From NCBI GenBank assembly GCA_019137255.1, contig WPDH01000064.1, positions 124,715-188,714 on the forward strand: a stretch of DNA of 64,000 nucleotides, read 5' to 3'. Below are positions 23,239 to 35,036 of this stretch, piece after piece. Each line of letters starts with the position of its first letter. Position 1 is the first letter of the stretch. Position numbers and translations under genes: made by a program. The stretch is from Corinectria fuckeliana (taxonomy: Eukaryota; Ascomycota; Sordariomycetes; Hypocreales; Nectriaceae). The notes beneath the pieces are model-generated. The model saw only the letters and a list, made by a program, of their open reading frames with translations, had not been told where the DNA came from and made no database searches.

Positions 23239-25290
23239 ATGGCACCAACAACACCAGCTCCAGTATCGCCAATTCAATCTCCAGCTCCAGCTACCCCTTC
23301 AGACTCGTCTCCCCCCGACGAAGTCATCAACGAGACCCGCAATCGCATCAACCGCCCAATCTTTCTACGCAGCATCCTCGTCATCCGCCTCATAAACGCC
23401 TGGTGGATCGCCACCTTTTTCCAGCCCGATGAGTACTTCCAAGCGCTGGAGCCTGCCTGGGACCTGGCCTTTGGCTCCCAGAGCGGTGCCTGGCTGACCT
23501 GGGTATGTCCGACTTTTTATGTTTCTTCCGGATCCCCTCAAGAGTTGGGTTTCATCTGACCATTTCAACCAGGAATGGAAATACCAGCTGCGATCTTCGC
23601 TTCATCCCGCCCTCTTCTCTGGTGTCTACCTCCTCGCTCACGCCGTCTCCTCTCTGCTCCCTACTGGCAACGTCCTCCGTGCCGAGATCCTCGTTGCTGC
23701 CCCTGGCGCCTTGCAGGCCATCATCGCCGCCCTCGGTGACTGGTTCACATGGCAGCTCGCCGTCTTCATCTACGGACCCAACAGCAACGTCTCTTTCTTC
23801 GCCGTGAGTGTCCCTAGTCCCCACCCCCATCTTTGACACCGTGAAAACAGGCTGACCGAGTATGCCTACAGCTGTTTCTTTCACTCTTCAACCCCTTCAA
23901 CTGGTATTGCTCTACACGCACCTTTTCCAACTCGCTCGAGACGACCATCACCATCATGGCCCTCTACTTCTGGCCCTGGGAGCTCGTCGGCGCGGCTGAA
24001 ACCACAAAGGAGAACCCCAAGCCGCGCCCCGTCCTGCGCAGCCTCTGGTCCTTGCGAGCATCGCTATGTCTCGCCGCACTCGCCGTTGTCCTCCGTCCAA
24101 CCAACGGCCTCATCTGGGCCACCATCGCTGTCGTCACCCTTACTCGCTTTTCTCTTCAAGGCCCTTCGCCGCTGACTCTATCCACCGTCCTCGTCCTCGT
24201 CCGCGAGGGCATCCTCTGCGGTTCTCTCGTCCTCGCCCTCTCCATCGCTTCGGATCGTCTGTACTTTGGCTTCTGGACCTTCCCCCCCTACAACTGGCTC
24301 AACTTCAACATCACCAAGTCGCTAGCCGTCTTCTATGGCCGCAACCCCTGGCACTACTACCTTCTCCAGGGCCTGCCTCTGATTTGCACCACCAGCCTGC
24401 CCTTCGCCCTCATTGCACTCTGCCGGCCGTCCGGCTCCTCGCATGTCCAGGCCAACACCCGCAAGACCCTCGCCTACACCGTCTTCACTACAGTGCTCAC
24501 CCTCTCACTCATATCTCACAAGGAGGTCCGCTTCATCTACCCGCTTCTCCCGGCCCTCAACGTCCTCGCTGCGCCCGTCGCCGCCTCCTTCTTCTCCTCC
24601 CAACCAGCTCCTACTTCGAGTAACCCCCGTCCCCGCCCCGTCCCCCGCAACACGCCCTATCTCCTAGCCGCCCTCGGCGTTAATCTTGTTCTCGCCGGCT
24701 ACCTCACCTTCCTGCACCAGCCCGCGCCGCTCTCCGTCCTCACCTATCTGCGCCACGAATACGAGCGCATCCACCCAGCCTCTGTCAACCTCGCTCACAC
24801 CTCCCACTTCTCCGCAACCTCTCCAGACGACGATGACCTCTTCGCCCTCTTTCTTATGCCCTGCCACACTACCCCCTGGCGCTCTCATCTCGTCTATCCC
24901 GGCCTTCGTGCCTACGCCCTGACCTGCGAGCCGCCGCTGCACACCCAACCCAACACGCCCGAGCGGGATCACTATCGCGACGAGGCCGACCGCTTCTACG
25001 ATGACCCCGTCGTCTTCCTCGGCCAAGAGCTCTTCGCCCCCGCAGGACGACTTCCCGCGCCTCGCTACGTCGTCGGTTTCGAGGGCATTGAGCCCTGGCT
25101 AGCCGAATTTGTCGAGACCGCTGAGGGCCAGGCGCTCGGCATCAAGGGTCTGCGCCGTGTGTGGGATGGGTTCAACGGCTTGGTCAACGAAGACTGGCGG
25201 CGCTCGGGCAAGATGGTGGTTTGGGACACGGGGCTGAACGACGACATCGAATCGAGCAAAGAGGAGAGAGAAAGAGCATCAGATATCTGA
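23239..25290 (+). CDS. GPI10: GPI mannosyltransferase 3 (PIG-B, GT22 family)
   Basis: Three exons, 23239..23502, 23573..23803 and 23872..25290, all phase 0, give 637 residues. The N-terminal part has FFQPDEYFQALEPAWDLAFG, the acidic lumenal loop that marks GT22 dolichyl-phosphate-mannose transferases. Junction 1 restores GAWLTW-EWKYQLRSSLHP and junction 2 SFFA-LFLSLFNPFNWYCSTRT, as in Gpi10. The rest is a series of hydrophobic membrane segments with SHKEVRFIYPLLP, a family motif, near the last third. It adds the third mannose to the GPI anchor in the ER lumen. A 45-residue Pro/Thr/Ser-rich N-terminus precedes the conserved part. It is convergent with the RhoGAP gene. Confidence 0.95.
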
Positions 25291-25691
25291 TGGGAACTTG
25301 TGCTATATCATGTGTAATCTAGATCGCGGAGACGCGATACAAACTTGACAAAAGCCGCCATGCCCATCACAGGCAGACGCCCATAACAATCCGTCACCCA
25401 CGTCTTCCCTTTTGTGATCCATACTCCCTTCCTAGGTTTTTAATGTCCTCACCACACGCTCGAATTGAAAAGAAGGAAAAAAGGGCTCGCCATGACTACA
25501 TTACAGAGACATAATCGAATAAGGGTGGCGGTGGAGGCCTATTGGGGTTGGCTGACACCCGTCGCCCGACGTTAACTCCTCCATGGATGTTCTTCACACC
25601 TCGTTCTTCCCCCGTTGAAACCATATACTTCGATAATCACATTCCCTCTTGTCCATATACTTTGATCGGTCCTTAAAGATGATCCCCTACT
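25291..25691. other. convergent 3' intergenic between GPI10 and the RhoGAP gene
   Basis: The 3' ends of two convergent genes face each other across 400 bases. I see only AT-richer sequence suited to 3' UTRs and no gene. Confidence 0.5.
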
Positions 25692-28600
25692 TTACTTGTC
25701 CTGCTTCAGTGGCTCCGGTTGCTGTTGGGCTAGGGGAGTTTGTTGTTGTAATGGCGGCGGCTGTGGCTGCTCCAGTTGTTCGGACTGCCCTGATGGTGTT
25801 GCAGTTGGCTGGCCCACCTTTCGCTGTTCTTGGTCTTGCTGTTGATCTTGATGTTGTTGTGGCGGCAAAGGAGCCGCGACTGGCGTAGGATCGAGCATCG
25901 ACGTCGGAGGTTGTTGCTCCTGTTGCTGCTCCTGTTGCTGCTCTTGCGGGGGATATGTGGGTTTTGGTTCCTCCAATACTGCAGCAGCAACTGATGGAGC
26001 CGGGACGGGGGGAGGAGCTGGTACCGCGGCTGGAAGCGATGTTGGTGCGGGAGCTGGATTCGCGGTTGCAAGAGACGTCGGCGTCGGAGCCGGGGTCTGG
26101 GAATGTTCCGCCGCGGGAGGCGCTGGTTGTTTCTCGGACTCTTTTCCGGACTCCCGCTTCATATCCAGGCTCTTCCCGCGGGGTAGGAAACTCGAGCTCA
26201 GAGTAGGACGGTCTGCGGGTGGGGACTTGTTCCTCCTCTGCTCCGCGGTCTCCTTGGCTTCACGATACTTATTTCTGATCCAGCCAATTGGTCCCTTGGA
26301 TTCATCCCTATTGTCCCTTCCGGAGTCGTAGACTGCGTGCGCATCAAAACCAACCATGGGTAGCTCCGAGCTCTCGGACTTCCTAGGCCTGTGACCCGAA
26401 CTCGAAATCGAAAGACTGCTGATATCGGCGTTGTCGTTCGATCCGAGGCCTAAGCGAGGTGATGTCACACCAGAGCCAGATCCGCCACCATTATCAGCGT
26501 TCCTACTCCTCGACAATCTCCAACGCCGCTTCTTTTCCTTCTCTGCCTGTTCCAGTGTTGTGAAAGACTGATCTTCGAGGACCTGATCCAAATCGGACCC
26601 TTCGTTGAACGAGGAATGCAGAGACGTCGGCGGCGACATCTTAGCCTTCAGAGTGTCTTCGGAGTGAAGATTGGGATTCGACGAGGCCTGAGAGGCCCTA
26701 GGTGTGTGCTCAGAAGACACGTCGCTTTTCTGCTGAACTATTGGAGCTGGGAGTGTGTGATGACGATCTTGCAGTTGTTCTTGTTGCCTTTCCTCTTGAA
26801 TTGGCGGAGGAAGCGATTGTTGTTGCAGGACATGCGAATCGGATTCCTTGAATTGGGCCTGTTCCAGGGGGTTCTGCGTTTCGAACCCCGGCGAAGTCGC
26901 GTTGGGCTGAGAGTGTTGCAACGAGGCGCTGGAGCTCTGTGCGCTTTGGTTCAAGCTTCCTGGTATCCTCTTCTTCTTGAGCTTGTTCGGTTGCCTCTTA
27001 TCGGTTGCTGTGTCGGTGGGCGATCGTTGAAAAATGCTGGGCAGGTTTGGGGATTTGGATAGAGTGGAGGGGTCTGGGACTTCGAGCAGCCTCTCCTGGC
27101 TCCGACCAACGGCTGGCACTCTCGTCGGAGCCAGACGGGTGCCAGCAGTTTCACGTGAGAAGCTCGAGTGGTTGGATTGGTCAACCGGCTCCTCCGAGTT
27201 CAACTGAGTCAGAGGCTCGAGATGCGCAGGGGAGTGAGGGTTTGAGGCATCATGCCTCTGGAAACGTCCACCAACGAGCGCTGGGGATTTTTTGGATGGG
27301 ACAGTGTTGCTTCTTGCGAGGCCACCCGTTGTCGGCGTCGCCGTCAAAGCAGGACTGTTGGGGGTTGAAGTGCCCTCGTTCTTTGAATTTCTCGAAGATA
27401 CGGATCGGTTTCGTCGAACCTTACCGTCCCTTCGCACACTATTTGCACCAGCACTTGCATTCGAAGCAGATCGACCAAGACTCGAGTTCCGTTTCGGGTT
27501 TGGCGTGATAGGGTTGTTGGCAGGACCGGATTCAACTTCCTTCTTGGTCTTCTCATCCGCTGCAGTTCCCTGCATACCAATGAGGAAGTGATCTTGATTC
27601 TCGATCAAGAAGATGATGACGCATTGGTTGAGGCGGTACTCTTCGGGGGCCATGGCGTGCGCAGGGTGTGAGAGCATTCCTGGTTGGAAAATAGCTGCGA
27701 GGTTCTGCGAGTTCATGCGGTTCTCATCCGCCTTGGCGGCAAAAACGGCGAGGAGATCGAGGATATAGAGAAGCAGTTGCCTGTTAAGCGGGGGCAGCTC
27801 GGTGATGAGCCTCTGGTACATCTCAATGGCAGACATCTCGTTGAAATGCTCCACGAATTGGGGGCCTTCAACGTCGCCCACAGCTTGCTTGGTGGCTCCT
27901 CGTAGGGGTTCGCGGAACTTTTCGTAGAGATCCAGAGGAACAACAGGCTCGGGGAGATCGTTAAGGTATCTGCGTAGGACATTGGCGGCATCGTGAACTG
28001 TGTAGCCATCCCAGACGAGGCCTTTGCCGTATCTGTCGGGGGAGTCAAAGACGGTTTTGAGCTCCTTGATCCTCTTTTCCGAGCCGCTTAGACGGAATAT
28101 TCCTTCGACACCGGTTGCTAGTACGACAGTCAACAGTCATGCAAATGCACAGTAGTGCTAGTATGCACATACCCTTCTCTTTAAGGAAGACACCGCATTT
28201 TGCAACGACTATGGGAACGTAGCCATAGATGTAGCTCTTTCCCCTCTCGTCGATCAGCGAAATGGCCACATTCGCGTATGTTATACTTTGTCGAAGCGGA
28301 ACGCCGAAAATGCCATGGGGCCGGGGTTCTAGGAAGACAAAGTTAGGAATCTACCGGGCCTTACGAAACAGGGTCATTGCAAGCGCCTTGGAATGGGTGC
28401 TGGCGGGTTTTACATCGCCCGACGCGAATGCGACATCGCCAACGCGGGGGGTATCACAACCGATGTCCATACATGTTATCGCAACAGCGACAAACGTAGG
28501 CGGCAACTCAAGCGAGAAAAGCACATCGGGGGATCGGGCAAGTTGCGTTATAGCTCGTGTGTGAGGGGGAAGGCGTACCATGGGCTTCCTGGTGCTTGGA

Positions 28601-28720
28601 AGGTAACTTGAAACCCTTCCACCACGACTTGAGATCGCGTCTATTCGGGGGCGACGCAGCGCTGCTGATCTGAAGAGCGGGATGGGATGGCTGGTTGGAG
28701 TTCGGAGCGGCGGACGTCAT
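25692..28720 (-). CDS. Rho GTPase-activating protein, Sac7/Bag7 type
   Basis: Three exons, 28720..28579, 28328..28173 and 28117..25692, give 907 residues. Exon 1 has RRDLKSWWKGFKLPSK. The junctions restore HGIFGVPLRQSITYANVAI and VVAKCGVFLKEK-ATGVEGIFRLSGSEKR. The RhoGAP domain spans about 65-270: the arginine finger is R108 in GIFRLSG, and VLRRYLNDLPEPVVPLDLY is the second signature. The long C-terminal 600 residues are Ser/Pro-rich and end in Gln/Glu repeats (EQQQEQQQEQQ) and Pro/Ala tracts, probably disordered. The family inactivates Rho1 in cell-wall integrity and polarity; this assignment rests on resemblance to Sac7/Bag7 and is inferred. Intron 1 is long (250 bases). Confidence 0.9.
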
Positions 28721-31647
28721 GGCGAGCGACGTCGCGGAGCAAAGCGAATCGGGTAAGAAAGCGACGTTGACGACGTGACAGCTGGGCCGGCCCAGTTGTT
28801 TGGCTCACGATAGCTCGACTTGGCCTCGACGTCGAAGGTGCGGCGACGGGATCGACGATGGGGTCGACGATGGGTAGTCTGTGTTGCCAGCGTTTAACAA
28901 AGGTTGGAATCGATGGTGGGATAAAACGAGACCAGGCTGGGTGGGAGCTGAGACCCAAGAGGTGGGCAAGGAGTTGAAGGCCGTCTTCGCGCCTGTATGG
29001 AGGAGCAAGATCGTTGATTGGTAGCGTCAAGGGCGTCGGGGTAGTAGGGCGTCAAGGCGTAAGTTTGTTTTGTTGGAGCACGGGCAGGTCACGAGGGTCG
29101 AGATTCGAGGTTCGAGAAACGAGTTTCGAGGGGATCGACTTCGAGGGGGGCCGAGTCGGGCGCGTTTTATGGGCCAAGTCGAGGATGGGAGAAGCGCGAT
29201 GAAGACGAGGCGCATAGCATGGAGGAGGGACGTTGGGTGATGGGAAATGGGAGACGAGTGACGGGGGTGGGAGAGCTGTGCGCCGTCCGGGGTTTGTCTT
29301 GGGAGGAGTACGTATTCGCCAGGTAGTGAGTGAGGTGGCCGGGGCGAATGAATGATGTAGGTGGTAGCGTCGCGCGATGTCAGGCGAGTAGCTAGAATGG
29401 AAGGGGTAGAGGGGGGCGAGGGGCCGGGCGTAGGCGCTGGGCTGGGTGTGGTTGATTGGTATCAAGGTTGAGATACAGGTGCAGGGCGAGGTAGTAGTAC
29501 TACTTCGAACTTGGGTAGGGAAGTAGGTACCTTGCGGCGCGAAGGGAGCGAGTGCGCTGGTGGCTTTGTGAGCGTTTTGCTGCAATAAAGATGTGGAGAG
29601 GTGGAAGGGAGAAGCGAGCGTGGGTGGAAGGTGGATGGTGGGTGATTCGCAGGAAGAGAATCAGAGGAGGCAGGGGAGCGGGAGTGGGAGAGGGAGAGGC
29701 AAGGGGGAAATGTTGAAGCGAGAGGGAGAGCGTGAGTGAGAACGTGAACGAGAGGGAGGAGTGTCAGAGGGAGGAGTGCTGCTGTGGCGGAGCAATGCTT
29801 GAAGTGAGGTGGACAGTGGAGGGCACAACCACAACCGGCGTGGTGGGCGATAATGAGTGCGGCGGCGGCACTGAGTAGTGTACCTAGGTATCTACCTTGG
29901 TAGGGTACTTTGGTAGGGTACCTTGGTGGGCGTTCAGTACCAAAGGTAGAAAGTAATTACCTTACTTTAGGTAGGCCGGGGTGTGGGAGCCCTGGGACTG
30001 GCTTGACAGGGTGGTTTAAATTGAAGCTCTGAAAAGAAGACTCCCCGGCTCTTGGGTCCTCGGTATGTCGCCAAGGCCAAGGCAGGCAAGCCTCAGGAAT
30101 GGTCTGCAAAAGATAAGAGATGTCAGAGTATTTCGTGGTGCGTACGAAGTAGAAGAGCTTCCTAGCTTGAGCACGTGTTGGAGGAGCGTTTATCAAATCG
30201 GCGTGAGAGATTTGTGATAGCGAGCGTCAGAGCGTGAAGCCGCCAGAGGGATGAAATTGGATTGGACTGGATTGGTGTCGTGGGAATTACGTGGGTGAAC
30301 GGGGAGGGCAAATGGAAGTCTCGTTACCCTGATGAAACCCGAAACTGCGGTTTATACATATATATATACAAAAGAGGCCGAAGCATAAGTCAGTCGCAAA
30401 CCAAGAGAGGTAAAGCAACCGAACGAGATGGGGTGAAGATGAAGCAGATGAAGCGCCGCCACAGAGCTGTTAACGGAGATGGCTAATACGGGGCAAAAGG
30501 CACGGTGAAAGAAACAAAGTTGATACAAGTTATCTACTCTGACGTGTACTGTAATCCAGTCTACATGAACTATTTGGGAGGACGAATAGATATCTGGACT
30601 TTCTTCAAGGCTGCTGAGCATCTGCCGGTACAGTGGAGAAGCATGCGGGCGCCAGATACTCATCTCCATCTGTGATCGGGACGGGACTCGTTGCTTCTTC
30701 GTATCTACGTCCGTTACGCAGTATTCGTACTCGAGGTACCATCGCGGGCACAAGAGCCCAACAACGAATTGGACGTCGCCATTTTCCAATGGAGCCTGCC
30801 CGGTCGCAGGCGGGGTGCTCCCTCCCGGTGGAGTTGCAGGCCACTTCACAGATCCCATCCACTGAAGAGCTTCCGGCTTCGTAAAAGATCTAAACATGGA
30901 CGCAAAGGACAATAACTATCTAGGTGCCGCCTATCTTAACCAACTGCAGGCAGCAGCTAAACTCCGTCCCGTGGAGCCTTCTGCCCTACTCATGACACCC
31001 GATCCAGCAGCCCGTTTGTTCTAGGCTAGCTTAGTACCTAAGCACGGTAGGTACCTCAGAGACAAGTACCTGCAAGGCGTCAAGTCTGTTCGTCTCCATT
31101 GTTCGGAGCCTTCAAGCCCCAACTGCTCATGGCAACCTAATGGCTCGGGTTACCACAGCCCGCTTCGACGCAACACAACAGGCCGTTCGCAGTTACGGCC
31201 CCGGTTCGGGCGTAGGTACCGTACAGTAGATTAGGTAGTACGAATACTCTCCCCAAGAAGATGCATGAGAATACGACATGGGATGCGGATGATCCTGGCC
31301 CCAGCCTGCTGTACGGCATTGTAATTTTAGCACGCCCGCAGGTCGCCTACAGGTACGCATCTCGAACACCCATGTTTGCCTGCAATCTGCAATGGGATTA
31401 ATAAATGGGGGCAGCGTACAGTACAATCTCGTCCATCACAAACTGTACAAGCCAGGCGTCATTTCAAATCGAGTCCCAGCGCATCCCAGTCGATCACACA
31501 AAAACACCCTGGGCGCTAAAACGGGGCCGATCGACCGTTTCCTCATGGATCCCGTCCAGGTAATTTCAAGATTCGACGCTCTTCTGGCTGAGACAATAAC
31601 CATTTCTAATATGTAAGTCCGCATCTATCAGGCGGTGCTAGCTTAGG

Positions 31648-31663
31648 TACCTACTAGTAGGTA
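31648..31663. repeat. 16-base perfect palindrome TACCTACTAGTAGGTA
   Basis: The sequence equals its own reverse complement over 16 bases, flanked by imperfect GCTTAGG/AGC arms. It belongs to the recurrent TACCTA/TAGGTA word family of the intergenic regions. Confidence 0.9.
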
Positions 31664-31913
31664 AGCGTGCAATATGTACTTCGGACCTGGGTTTCCCTGC
31701 CTCCGAATTTGGAGTCTTCGAGTTTCGCCTTGTGGGCGGCTCGAAGACAGGGAACAACGGGATGGGCTGCCGGCACCACACGTCAGAACCCTTGCTGCTC
31801 TCCACGCAGTAACTTACTCGGTACCTACGTCCGTACTGGTAATACAGCATCAAAGTACCTAGGTACTTGGGCAAGTATCCAGCGTCTTTCACCCACCCAT
31901 TAGGTCTAGGTAC

Positions 31914-31938
31914 TACCTTACAATGCCCGTGTAAGGTA
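31914..31938. repeat. short inverted repeat (9-base arms TACCTTACA)
   Basis: Arms 31914-31922 and 31930-31938 are perfect reverse complements around a 7-base loop. Confidence 0.8.
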
Positions 31939-32501
31939 CTGGGTAGGTACATACCGACTCATTACGATCCAGTCGTCGTCGACCTTCAGCCCGCCACCCG
32001 CCACCGTCCACCTCCAAAGCAGCTATCAGCAGACTATGTACCCTGACGATCATCCCCCCTCCTCTTCGACGTTGCGTCGCCTTCGAGAATCCCGAAACAT
32101 GGGGTTTACCTGGGCTGTCGTCCTGCACGTTGACGGCATCTACGGAGAACATACGTATGTACCTGAGCCACGCTGCATGAGTGTACATGGTACTTACATA
32201 GTAGCCAATCCTGGATGTGCTCTCGGTTGACCGTTCGGTACCCGTTGATTGCTGTATCCGCGTACTACATGGCAATAGTTGATTTCCTGCGACATCGAGA
32301 TTGGAATTGCCCACACGGCTTCCTGTTAGTATTCGTAGCTTCGGCTGACTAGTACACATCAATCAAGCTGAAACAGTTGGTATTGATGCAAGGCGTAGAT
32401 TCGCACATTCATCAGCATCCGGTAAGTGTGTAAAGCATGCGGCTTGTTGTGCTCATAGGTAGACATTATTTCGCAGTCTTCAACATCAGCGCAGTCACCG
32501 A

Positions 32502-32612
32502 GACACAGTGGCGGAGTGGTTAACGCGCATCCCTGCTATACACGCTCCTCAAGGGCAAAACCTTTGTTAGGATGTCTCCTCGGAGGCGCAAGTTCGAATC
32601 TTGTCTGTGTCG
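32502..32612 (+). tRNA. tRNA-Ser(GCT), copy 1, with 30-base intron
   Basis: The acceptor stem GACACAG pairs with CTGTGTC and G is the discriminator base. The anticodon stem is CATCC/GGATG with loop CT-GCT-A...A. An intron occupies 32539..32568, at the standard site one base after the anticodon. A long variable arm (CTCC-TCG-GAGG) is diagnostic of serine, and the T arm reads GCAAGTTCGAATCTTGT. The mature length is 81 bases. A T6 run at 32631 is the likely polymerase III terminator. Anticodon GCT decodes AGC/AGT. Confidence 0.95.
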
Positions 32613-32630
32613 ACTTACCTTTGCTTCTTC

Positions 32631-32636
32631 TTTTTT
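32631..32636 (+). terminator. Pol III T-run for tRNA-Ser copy 1
   Basis: Six T bases 18 bases past the tRNA 3' end. Confidence 0.7.
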
Positions 32637-32719
32637 GCTTTCTACGCCTACTGCAAGGCTACGCGAATACATAGAATCCCGTAAGAAGCCCGCCGTCACA
32701 ACACCAGCGCAGTCACTGA

Positions 32720-32829
32720 GACACAGTGGCGGAGTGGTTAACGCGCATCCCTGCTATTACGCTCCACAAGGGCAGCTACCTTGTAAGGATGTCTCCTCGG
32801 AGGCGCAAGTTCGAATCTTGTCTGTGTCG
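32720..32829 (+). tRNA. tRNA-Ser(GCT), copy 2, with 29-base intron
   Basis: The mature 81 bases are identical to copy 1; the intron (32757..32785) differs outside the core GCTCCACAAGGGC. It lies 107 bases downstream of copy 1 in the same direction, and the bases just before it (AGCGCAGTCACTGA) also match copy 1 with one change. Confidence 0.95.
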
Positions 32830-32835
32830 GCTCTC

Positions 32836-32840
32836 TTTTT
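32836..32840 (+). terminator. Pol III T-run for tRNA-Ser copy 2
   Basis: Five T bases 6 bases past the tRNA 3' end. Confidence 0.7.
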
Positions 32841-33554
32841 GTCCTTTTTGCCTGTGTTGCATCTTTATCTTCAATGTCGACACCTCCTTGTTCGCAGCAT
32901 GAGGGGGCTTGGGTTAGTTGGATCAGTGTGCTGTCATCAACTGTAAATGTTGTCGTGTAATTCACCAATTCCTACGGACTTCATCTATAACGCGCCCTCC
33001 GCTGTAGCTCCTACGAATGTTGAGGCTTCAGAGCAAACGGATCGACTAGTAACTCAAAGAGTACTGCAGTATCGTGGCCGACTGTAAGTGGTGCTATTCA
33101 AGCTACCTGGTCATTTTTATGGGAGATACCTATCAGACTAACACAGCACTCCGACGCCAATGCACGTGTCTAGTTTTGCTGCTTCAGTCACAACTTTCGC
33201 ATTGCGAGGATTGGGGGGGGGGCTACTGCATACCTCTTCAGACAGACTTTAAGTCCAAAACTGGTTTCTTGCATTCTGGCGTCTAGCGAAGAGGGTATTA
33301 AATGTGGAGGGGCTTTAATAACTCAAATCACAGATGGTATGGCTATTTCTTGGCTGGATATTTCTATATATAGTATGCTGCAGTTGAATGCATGCTACCT
33401 ATAAGTCTACCTTGCTACACCTGCAGCCACACTATTTGGAGAAGTGATACAGAGCTAAAAAGGAATGCCCACATCAGGACAACCTCAACGGAGCAAGTTG
33501 CACAACAGACTGACTGACTGACCAACCACCATTCTCCATAGCAACAGAAGGGGC

Positions 33555-33559
33555 AAAAA
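33555..33559 (-). terminator. Pol III T-run for tRNA-Ser copy 3
   Basis: Five T bases on the minus strand, 6 bases past the tRNA 3' end. Confidence 0.7.
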
Positions 33560-33565
33560 GAAAGC

Positions 33566-33682
33566 CGACACAGACAAGATTCGAACTTGCGCCTCCGAGG
33601 AGACATCCTAACAAAGGTTGTAATGCCCTTGTGGAGCAGCAATTATAGCAGGGATGCGCGTTAACCACTCCGCCACTGTGTC
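33566..33682 (-). tRNA. tRNA-Ser(GCT), copy 3, with 36-base intron
   Basis: The mature sequence is identical to copies 1 and 2. The intron is 33645..33610 and contains the same 13-base core GCTCCACAAGGGC. The 5' flank GCGCAGTCACTGA is shared with copy 2, so the duplication unit includes upstream sequence. It is oriented opposite to copies 1 and 2. Confidence 0.95.
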
Positions 33683-33765
33683 TCAGTGACTGCGCTGCCG
33701 GTGAGGTCGTCATCAGGGGATATCTTCAGGCAGTAGTCCAAGGTGCCGAAATAGTAAGAATGGCC

Positions 33766-33770
33766 AAAAA
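33766..33770 (-). terminator. Pol III T-run for tRNA-Ser copy 4
   Basis: Five T bases on the minus strand, 6 bases past the tRNA 3' end. Confidence 0.7.
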
Positions 33771-33776
33771 GTAAAC

Positions 33777-33898
33777 CGACACAGACAAGATTCGAACTTG
33801 CGCCTCCGAGGAGACATCCTTACACGGGTTTAGTGAGCCCTTGTGGAGCTTAGTTGGTTGGTAGCAGGGATGCGCGTTAACCACTCCGCCACTGTGTC
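33777..33898 (-). tRNA. tRNA-Ser(GCT), copy 4, with 41-base intron
   Basis: The mature 81 bases are identical to the other three copies. The intron (33861..33821) is the longest of the four and again keeps the GCTCCACAAGGGC core. Unlike copies 1-3 its 5' flank is not GCGCAGTCACTGA, so its upstream sequence has diverged or it arose in a separate duplication. Confidence 0.95.
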
Positions 33899-35036
33899 TT
33901 CTGGTATGACTAAGCAGAAGGTTCTTCTCTATATGCACGAAGGATGGTAGCTCGCATCTCATCTACGCCGACGACAATAAATCCAGGCACCCCTCAAGAG
34001 GGTCATTGAGTACACGAACGACCGTTCTGTGAATCCCTATCGACTTGAAATGTCCGTGTATCTAGTCATTGAATGTACTATACTATGTCGTCCGATCTCC
34101 GCTCAGAAGATGCCAATCCTGCCGAAGCAAAGGCACATTTAGCTTCGGACTTACAGAACAGCATTTCTAAAAACAGCACACATCCTCGTATTCAAGTACC
34201 AACTTGTCGGGGTCGAACAGAGCGGCGGCGCGCCCACTAAACCTGATTTTGTCTCCCGGCACTTGTTCCTCTGACGAGCTACTAGCTTAAAAGCAAGGAA
34301 TCTACAGCGGCGATGAAACATGGAGGGAAACGAGGAGCATAGCCCAGTGGCAAACAGCGGGCGAGTCATCCGAATCCAGCATCTTCGGCGACAGGTTCAG
34401 GCCGAAGACGTCGTCCTCGACGTGGTGCCGCTGACCAAAAACAAGGGCGTGGGACGTGAGATGAGGTCATCGCCGGGTAGCCAGGAAGCCTGATGTTTTT
34501 GCGATGCCCTCTTTTTGGTTTCTGTTAGGGTTCATCGAGGCAGCGTGGAGCTGCTTCCATCCAGAGGTTTATGGAGCATGAGAAGTACAGTACAGGCTGG
34601 TACCTTGTACGACAAGGCCGGACCGCACGGCCTGGAGGTAGAAAGGAAACACGGAACGCACCTTGCAGTGGCCCATTTATCGCAGCTTCGCAGCTTGGCC
34701 CTTTCATGCCCCTTAGTAGTGTTAAGTGCTATGTAAGTTCAATATGTACCATTTCCATTGCAAGGTTCCATCCATGGTGAATTCCCACAGCCTTCAGTGC
34801 TTTCCGGGGCTCGTCCAGCGCTACATTACGGCGCCCAGACCGCCAACCAACCACAGTGACCCATCTCTGTAGGTAGTCTGGGGTAAAACGATAATGCGAT
34901 CCCGCTGATAAGCCGGACAGCTCAACCGTATCGCATACCAAAATTTCTCGGAATAGCGACCACCTCCATCACAAACGACCGACAACCATATACTCCCACT
35001 CTCATCAACAACCCCCCCCCCCCTTCCCCCGACACC
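33899..35036. other. intergenic before TIM9
   Basis: I see no supportable gene. A C-rich run at about 35010-35030 lies directly before the TIM9 start codon, in its leader. Confidence 0.5.

Larger units (their letters stand above)
28721..32501. other. 3.8-kb stretch upstream of the RhoGAP gene, no supportable gene
   Basis: The first 1.2 kb is GA-rich on the plus strand, consistent with a long promoter/leader of the minus-strand gene. From about 29880 the sequence is studded with TACCTA/TAGGTA words and palindromes (29880-29970, 31030-31065, 31640-31665, 31850-31955). A 186-residue minus-strand frame at 30352-30912 is unrecognised; it could be a lineage-specific gene but nothing besides its length supports it. 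Confidence 0.5.
32830..33565. other. spacer between the two tRNA-Ser pairs
   Basis: The spacer contains no gene I can support. A G9 run occurs at about 33210 in otherwise AT-richer sequence. Confidence 0.5.

Noticed and set aside
30352..30912. 186-residue minus-strand frame
   Set aside because: Possible orphan gene, but only its length supports it; the C-terminal part is hydrophobic and low in conservation cues.
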